Shown here in pieces: positions 36,675-41,135 of a stretch of DNA of 41,135 nt. Each line of letters opens with the position of its first letter. Within the stretch, counting starts at the first letter, position 1. The DNA is from Bacteroidia bacterium (lineage in GTDB: Bacteria; Bacteroidota; Bacteroidia; Bacteroidales; Prolixibacteraceae): assembly GCA_026391315.1 (NCBI GenBank), contig JAPLDT010000085.1:1-41135 (forward strand). The letters are read 5' to 3'. The notes below the pieces were generated by a model. That model had not been told where the DNA came from and did no database searches. It saw only the letters and a list, made by a program, of their open reading frames with translations. The position numbers and the translations under genes are program-made.

Positions 36675-36682
36675 CAAAAGTA
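36675..36682 (-). promoter_or_regulatory. Probable -7 box of the ribosomal super-operon promoter
   Basis: The minus strand reads TACTTTTG, matching TAnnTTTG and identical to the box of the thioredoxin promoter. No clear TTTG is found at the -33 position. The leader to rpsL would be about 115 nt. Confidence 0.45.
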
Positions 36683-36766
36683 CACATTTCTTTGGAAAAA
36701 ACACTACAACTTTAAAAAAAAGTGATTTTCAGCAGGATTGTCGGTAAGCGGGTATTTGACAACAAG

Positions 36767-36907
36767 AATGTGAAAATTGGGAAATGTGGAAATGTGGAAA
36801 TGGAGGGCATCGCTTCATTAAATCGATAATAGTTTTTGCCAAATGAGTGTTTCGGTCCCTGAGCGTAGTCGAAGGGTCACATTTCCACATTTTCCAATTT
36901 CCACATT
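36767..36907. repeat. Fold-back repeat with 31-bp arms (3 mismatches)
   Basis: Arm 36767-36797, made of GAAATGTG words, pairs with arm 36877-36907, made of CACATTTC words, with 28 of 31 positions matching. The loop contains GGTCCCTGAGCGTAGTCGAA followed by GGGTC. It ends 2 nt from the HlyD-like stop codon, so it may serve as its transcript end. Confidence 0.82.
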
Positions 36908-36909
36908 GC

Positions 36910-37416
36910 TTATTTTATCGTTGGATGAAGAATCCGGTCCAACAACCTCCGTTCCTCCGTAATTATTTCAGCAGTGCCTTTTAGCTCCTGCTGAAACTCC
37001 AATTTCTTTCCGAATGTTGAAACCATCTGGCCGGGAAGGTTTACTTCAAGTGCATAGGTTTCCCCGTTTGGAACGGAGGATATTTTGCTTACAACACCTT
37101 CGACGACACCATACTCCATATAGGGATAGGAGGCAAACTTAAGATTAACCCGCTGACCAACCTGAACCTTTCCCGAAAGATTAAGGCTTAACTGAACACA
37201 ACCGACGAAAGTAGTTGGATGATCTGGCGCTGCGGTAACCACAACCGGAGCAGTGATAACATCAGGGTACTTAAAAAACCAACTACCAGCAACAAGCATC
37301 ATCAAGAGCAGTATCACCATAATAATTCCATTCCTGATCAGCCAGGAAGGCATTCTTCCCATCAGATCCTGGACCTCCTTGCTGTGTAGCTCAATTTCAT
37401 CTATCTTTTTCGACAT
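36910..37416 (-). CDS. Very short HlyD-like membrane fusion protein, middle missing
   Basis: A 168-residue protein of the adaptor type that partners C39-peptidase exporters. The N-terminus (IELHSKEVQDLMGRMPSWLI), one transmembrane helix (about 27-48) and GSWFFKYPDVITAPVVVT are normal. It then jumps directly to APDHPTTFVGCVQLSLNLSG KVQVGQRVNLKF and the C-terminal beta-barrel end (YPYMEYGVVEGVVSKIS ... TAEIITEERRLLDRIL). Full-length relatives have about 250 more residues between these parts, holding the lipoyl domain and the alpha-helical hairpin that reaches TolC. The joined frame is open. Either a real internal deletion, giving an adaptor unlikely to bridge to the outer membrane, or an assembly collapse. 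It follows the exporter gene by 16 nt. Confidence 0.8.
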   Translation of the reverse strand: MSKKIDEIELHSKEVQDLMGRMPSWLIRNGIIMVILLLMMLVAGSWFFKYPDVITAPVVVTAAPDHPTTFVGCVQLSLNLSGKVQVGQRVNLKFASYPYMEYGVVEGVVSKISSVPNGETYALEVNLPGQMVSTFGKKLEFQQELKGTAEIITEERRLLDRILHPTIK

Positions 37417-37432
37417 ACTTCCCTATTCATTT

Positions 37433-39622
37433 TTATGCTCCTAACTCCAATTGATTCTTTACCAGATGCCAATAGCTGCCCTTCAATTTGATCAACTCTT
37501 CATGCTTACCCCGTTCAACAATTTCTCCCCTGTCGAGTACAACAATCTGACCGGCATTCCTTACCGTACTCAGCCTATGCGCTACCACCACAACAGTACG
37601 GCCTTTGTAGAATTCATTCATATTCTCCATAATCACCTTCTCGTTGTTGGCATCCAATGCGTTGGTGGCTTCATCAAAAAACAGAAACTCCGGGTTTTTG
37701 TACACCGCTCGTGCAATAAGGATCCTTTGCTTCTGCCCCTGGCTTAGTCCTGCCCCCTCCTGACCAATTTTCGTATGATAACCCATTGGCAACGACTCGA
37801 TGTATTCACCAATATTGGCCATCCTGACAGCCTCCACAACTCTTTCCTTATTAATAGTGTCAACCCCAACGGCTATATTGTTAATAATCGTGTCAGAAAA
37901 GATGTACCCATCCTGCATCACAACTCCGCATTTTTCGCGCCACATAGAGGTTGAGAACCGATCCAGATTAGTTCCACCGATCGATACAAAGCCCGAAACC
38001 GGAGGATAAAAACCAAGCAACAACTTGATGAGGGTGGTCTTTCCGCTCCCGCTCATGCCGACAATGGCCGTTGTTTCATTGACCGGAATGTCCAGGGTTA
38101 TCTCTTTTAAAACTTTTGGGGACCGGGGACCTTCATACTGAAAGGTTACATCCTTTAAAGAAATATCCCTGCTCTCAGGAAGATGGACCAATTTATTCTC
38201 CTCCTTACGCTCTTCATCCTTCTTCAGATGAATCTCATTGAACCGTTCCAGTGATATTTTGGCATCCTGGGCGTTCTGAATGAATTCCATCAAATTGGTC
38301 AAAGGGGCATTCATCTGTCCGATGATGTAGGAGACAGCAACCATCGCCCCTATGGTGATGTGTCCGTCAATAACCAGTTTCGCCGCTAGAAAACTAATGA
38401 GAATATTTTTTAGCTGATTAATAAAAGAGGAGCCGATGGTCTGGGTCTGACTCAATGTGAGTCGACGAATGTTCACTTTAAACAGTCTGGCCTGAATTCT
38501 TTCCCATTCCCATCGTTTCTGTTTTTCACAATTGTTCAGTTTAATCTCCTGCATTCCAGTGATAAGCTCTATCAATTTTGCTTGATTTTCGGATAACTGT
38601 CTGAACCGATGAAAATCCAATTCCCTCCGTCTCTTTAAAAACAGGACAATCCAGGCTACATAGAGTGCACTTCCCAACAGAAAAATGAGAAGGATTGTCC
38701 AACTGTAAAGCGCCAGCACGATGGAGAAAACAAAAAGATTGACCATCGAAAAGAGCACGGTCAGGGTTTGGTTGGTGATGAAATTTTCGATTCTTGTATG
38801 ATCCCCGATGCGCTGCAACAGATCACCAATCATCTTGGTATCGAAGTAGGCTATCGGGAGCTTCATCAACTTGATGAGGAAATCAGATATCAGGGAAATA
38901 TTTAATCGGGTGGTAAGGTGAAGAAGTATCCATCCCCTGAAAAACTCGACAGTCATCTGGGATACAAACAGGATCAATTGAGCGATCAGTATCAGTGTTA
39001 CAAAACCAATATCCTGGTTGTTAATACCTACATCGACCATCGACTGGGTAAGCAACGGGAAGATCAGTTGAAACAAACTCCCCAAAATGAGCCCGAGCAG
39101 AAGCTGCCACAAGAATTTTTTCTGATTCCTGAAATAGGAGAACAGAAACGTAAAGGATGATTTATCTATTTTTTCATCCTGCAACTGGTAAAAATCCGGA
39201 GTTGGTTCGATGATAAGTACAAGACCTTTTGCACTATTTTCATCTGTAATGCCACTCCATCCTTTTAAAAACTCCTCCCTCTTGTAACTAATCAATCCAA
39301 ATGCTGGATCAGCTACCTGCACTTTCCCTCTTTTAACTCCATAAACAACGACAAAATGCTCATTCTTCCAATGGACAACTGCAGGAAGTGGTATTTCTTC
39401 AGAAAGTTGCTGAAAGCCAACCCTAGCCCCAACCGACCGCATTCCCAACGACTCCGCTGCATCCGACAGGCCCAGGAAGGAGACTCCTTCCCGGGTCAGG
39501 AAACTCATTTTTCGAATCGTTTGCAGCGATATATTTTTACCATAGTATTTTGCGATCATCCTTAAACAGGAGGGTCCGCAATCCATGGCATCCAATTGCT
39601 TGTAAAACGGGAATCGTGGCAT
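37433..39622 (-). CDS. C39-peptidase-containing ABC exporter (PCAT)
   Basis: A 729-residue inner-membrane exporter that cleaves double-glycine leader peptides and transports the product. The N-terminal C39 domain (1-about 130) has Gln9, Cys15 in DAMDCGPSC, His89 in NEHFVVV and Asp105 in VADPAF, a complete catalytic set. The membrane domain spans about 160-450 with six hydrophobic segments. The ATPase domain has Walker A GMSGSGKTT (about 520), signature LSQGQKQRIL (about 626), Walker B FLFFDEATNALD and the H-loop VVAHRLSTV. The downstream HlyD-like gene completes the expected pair. No precursor peptide, modification enzyme or immunity gene is visible nearby, so the cargo is unknown. Confidence 0.95.
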   Translation of the reverse strand: MPRFPFYKQLDAMDCGPSCLRMIAKYYGKNISLQTIRKMSFLTREGVSFLGLSDAAESLGMRSVGARVGFQQLSEEIPLPAVVHWKNEHFVVVYGVKRGKVQVADPAFGLISYKREEFLKGWSGITDENSAKGLVLIIEPTPDFYQLQDEKIDKSSFTFLFSYFRNQKKFLWQLLLGLILGSLFQLIFPLLTQSMVDVGINNQDIGFVTLILIAQLILFVSQMTVEFFRGWILLHLTTRLNISLISDFLIKLMKLPIAYFDTKMIGDLLQRIGDHTRIENFITNQTLTVLFSMVNLFVFSIVLALYSWTILLIFLLGSALYVAWIVLFLKRRRELDFHRFRQLSENQAKLIELITGMQEIKLNNCEKQKRWEWERIQARLFKVNIRRLTLSQTQTIGSSFINQLKNILISFLAAKLVIDGHITIGAMVAVSYIIGQMNAPLTNLMEFIQNAQDAKISLERFNEIHLKKDEERKEENKLVHLPESRDISLKDVTFQYEGPRSPKVLKEITLDIPVNETTAIVGMSGSGKTTLIKLLLGFYPPVSGFVSIGGTNLDRFSTSMWREKCGVVMQDGYIFSDTIINNIAVGVDTINKERVVEAVRMANIGEYIESLPMGYHTKIGQEGAGLSQGQKQRILIARAVYKNPEFLFFDEATNALDANNEKVIMENMNEFYKGRTVVVVAHRLSTVRNAGQIVVLDRGEIVERGKHEELIKLKGSYWHLVKNQLELGA

Positions 39623-39707
39623 CAGGTAAATCCGTATTGGTTACATGCAAATATGCAAAATTTATCAGGATCTTGCCTGTTAGGTGAAAGAGGAATAAAA
39701 ATTTGCG

Positions 39708-39764
39708 CTTGAAATATGTTTAAAAGTCCATAACATGTTTAGTAACATGAAATTCCATTTCAAG
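39708..39764. promoter_or_regulatory. Nested inverted repeats upstream of the exporter gene
   Basis: Outer arms CTTGAAAT (39708-39715) and ATTTCAAG (39757-39764) enclose inner arms CATGTT (39734-39739) and AACATG (39744-39749). It sits about 90-140 nt before the exporter start and could be a regulator site or hairpin; no regulator is adjacent. Confidence 0.35.
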
Positions 39765-39815
39765 TCGATTAGTTAGTTGTGCATTTCATTGATATCAGGT
39801 TATTTACAAATTTTC

Positions 39816-39850
39816 CGAAAATCGAAAATCGAAAATCGAAAATCGAAAAT
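39816..39850. repeat. Five tandem copies of CGAAAAT
   Basis: Exact 7-bp units begin at 39816, 39823, 39830, 39837 and 39844. No reverse-complement arm is present nearby. Confidence 0.9.
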
Positions 39851-39852
39851 TC

Positions 39853-39866
39853 TACGGCCGGTCGTA
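39853..39866. promoter_or_regulatory. Near-palindrome TACGGCCGGTCGTA at the -35 zone of the EF-G-like gene
   Basis: It matches its own reverse complement except for one symmetric base pair. It is GC-rich within AT-rich DNA and lies 17 nt before the -7 box, where an activator or repressor could act. Confidence 0.35.
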
Positions 39867-39883
39867 CCATTTTAAATAATTTC

Positions 39884-39891
39884 TATTTTTG
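39884..39891 (+). promoter_or_regulatory. Bacteroides-type -7 box of the EF-G-like gene
   Basis: TATTTTTG matches TAnnTTTG. No TTTG is present at -33; the palindrome at 39853-39866 occupies that zone. The start codon is 57 nt downstream. Confidence 0.45.
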
Positions 39892-39948
39892 AAGGAATTG
39901 AATATAAGTTTTCTAAACAACCAGATAATTTTATTTAAATTTTTTGTT

Positions 39949-41135
39949 ATGAAGGTATATCAAACGAATGAAATTAGGAACATTACGGTGCTCGGAAACT
40001 CGGGCGCTGGGAAAACCACCCTTGTAGAAGCCATGCTCTTCGAGGGTGGGATTATTAACCGCAGAGGGGATGTCAAAAGCAAGAACACTGCGTCAGATTA
40101 TAACCTCGTGGAGCAAGAGTATGGCAACTCTGTTCATGAAACTGTTCTTTACACTGAATTTGAGGGATGCAAGATTAACATCATCGACACTCCCGGGATG
40201 GACGATTTCGTCGGAGGGGTAATTCCCGCCCTGAGTGTCGCAGCGACAGGATTACTTGTTTTTAATGCTGTCAACGGCGTAGAAGTTGGAACCGAAATTG
40301 CCAACAGGAATGCCGAAAAATTTCACAAACCGCTGATTTTTGTTGTCAATCACCTTGATCACGAAAACAGCAACTGGGACAATACCATGGAAATGGCCAA
40401 AACTACTTTTGGCAATAAACTGGCCATTGTCCAATACCCTGTAAACCCGGGATTGGGTTACAACAAAGCCATCGACGTTTTAAAGATGAAGTTGCTTCAG
40501 TGGGGGCCAAACGGAGGAAAACCGGAGATGCTGGATATCCCTGCCTCTGAAATGGAGAAAGCCGAGGAATACCACAATAACCTTGTGGAGATGGCTGCCG
40601 AGAATGATGAAGCGCTGATGGAGCTCTTTTTTGAGCAAGGTTCTTTGAACGAAGATGAAATGAAAAAGGGATTAAAACTGGGCATGCTTTCAAGAGGGCT
40701 GTATCCGGTTTTCTGTACTTGTGCAGCAAAAGACATGGGCATACGCAGGCTCATGGATTTCATCGTCAACGTTGCTCCCGATCCGGGAGAACTGGCGCCT
40801 GTAGAGACAGTCGACGGGAAATTGATCCCAATCAGTGTAAAAGGCCCCACCTCTATATATTGTTTTAAAACTGCCCTGGAGCAGCACGTTGGTGAAGTCA
40901 CCTATTTCAAGGTAATATCCGGAACACTGAAAGAGGGAATGGATTTGACCAACATGGCCAAGAACTCCAAAGAAAGAATCTCCCAGATTTTTGCTGTAGC
41001 CGGGAAAACCAGAACCAAGGTTCCCGAAATGGTAGCCGGAGATATAGGCGCCACTGTTAAATTGAAAGATGTCAAACACAACAATACGCTTTGCGATAAA
41101 GATGCTGAGATTGAATTTCCACCCATTCAATTCCC
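39949..41135 (+). CDS. EF-G-like translation GTPase, 5' part
   Basis: ATG 39949 opens a frame that runs 395 codons to the window end without a stop. P-loop is VLGNSGAGKTTLVEAMLFEG, G3 is [15 protein letters not shown] and G4 reads NHLD instead of NKMD. The RGITI switch-I motif of true EF-G is replaced (EYGNSVHETVLYTEF). EF-G domain II begins at about residue 300 (GPTSIYCFKTAL). This is the Bacteroidota EF-G paralog, usually about 700 residues. Its role is unclear: paralogs of EF-G in other bacteria serve ribosome recycling or stress translation. The altered G2 and G4 suggest changed nucleotide or ribosome handling (inference). Confidence 0.9.
   Translation, partial: MKVYQTNEIRNITVLGNSGAGKTTLVEAMLFEGGIINRRGDVKSKNTASDYNLVEQEYGNSVHETVLYTEFEGCKINIIDTPGMDDFVGGVIPALSVAATGLLVFNAVNGVEVGTEIANRNAEKFHKPLIFVVNHLDHENSNWDNTMEMAKTTFGNKLAIVQYPVNPGLGYNKAIDVLKMKLLQWGPNGGKPEMLDIPASEMEKAEEYHNNLVEMAAENDEALMELFFEQGSLNEDEMKKGLKLGMLSRGLYPVFCTCAAKDMGIRRLMDFIVNVAPDPGELAPVETVDGKLIPISVKGPTSIYCFKTALEQHVGEVTYFKVISGTLKEGMDLTNMAKNSKERISQIFAVAGKTRTKVPEMVAGDIGATVKLKDVKHNNTLCDKDAEIEFPPIQF

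Larger units (their letters stand above)
36554..36909. other. 356-nt gap between HlyD-like gene and rpsL
   Basis: It contains the probable rpsL promoter (36675-36682) and a fold-back repeat (36767-36907). No coding frame is convincing. Confidence 0.7.
39623..39948. other. 326-nt divergent region between exporter and EF-G-like gene
   Basis: Holds a nested dyad (39708-39764), a 7-bp tandem repeat (39816-39850), a GC-rich palindrome (39853-39866) and a -7 box (39884-39891). I found no short frame with a double-glycine leader. Confidence 0.7.

Noticed and set aside
39816-39850. CRISPR-like array
   Set aside because: Units are 7 bp and contiguous, with no spacers and no cas genes.
39623-39948. 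Double-glycine precursor peptide gene next to the exporter
   Set aside because: No short frame with a leader-like pattern on either strand.

Overview
The window looks like chromosomal DNA of a Bacteroidota bacterium, most likely order Bacteroidales/Marinilabiliales. Evidence: one co-directional block running rpsL-rpsG-fusA-rpsJ-(S10-spc-alpha)-rplQ without EF-Tu; zinc-less forms of S14 and L36; almost no Shine-Dalgarno sequences; promoter-like TAnnTTTG (-7) elements of the Bacteroides type; a fused E1 alpha/beta dehydrogenase; and a GH29/FucP fucose-utilisation cluster. Rubrerythrin suggests an anaerobe or microaerophile.

Layout. 1-156: AT-rich 3' remnant of a sialate O-acetylesterase. 236-10108: L-fucose locus, with fucP, mutarotase, aldo/keto reductase and alpha-L-fucosidase in a tight minus-strand operon, a divergent LacI regulator, a fused 2-oxoacid dehydrogenase E1, and fucI. 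10226-11866: a MarR regulator divergent from thioredoxin and OsmC. 11991-13538: a promoter, a 21-codon leader peptide with two Trp codons, mutually exclusive RNA helices, a terminator, and a TrpB2-type tryptophan synthase beta chain; this reads as a complete tryptophan attenuator. 13636-18769 (minus): adenine/adenosine deaminase, rubrerythrin, UbiD-family decarboxylase, citrate synthase. 19017-36553 (minus): the ribosomal protein super-operon with secY, infA, rpmJ, rpoA and fusA. 36910-39622 (minus): a very short HlyD-like protein and a C39-peptidase ABC exporter. 39949-end (plus): 5' part of an EF-G-like GTPase.

How the parts work together. The fucose genes release L-fucose from glycans (GH29), import it (FucP), interconvert anomers (mutarotase) and either isomerise it (FucI) or possibly oxidise it (AKR). 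No fuculokinase or aldolase is in the window. The MarR/Trx/OsmC group looks redox-related; two copies of TGCTA-N-TAGCA bracket the thioredoxin promoter. The exporter pair should mature and secrete a double-glycine-leader peptide, but no precursor gene is visible.

Main anomalies. rpsM (about 86 nt missing) and rplB (about 17 nt missing) both carry internal deletions that break the frame, and the HlyD-like gene lacks its whole lipoyl/coiled-coil middle. The usual map gene between secY and infA is absent. Several deletions in one window, two of them in essential genes, make assembly or consensus error a serious possibility. Intergenic spaces repeatedly hold fold-back repeats built from short tandem words.
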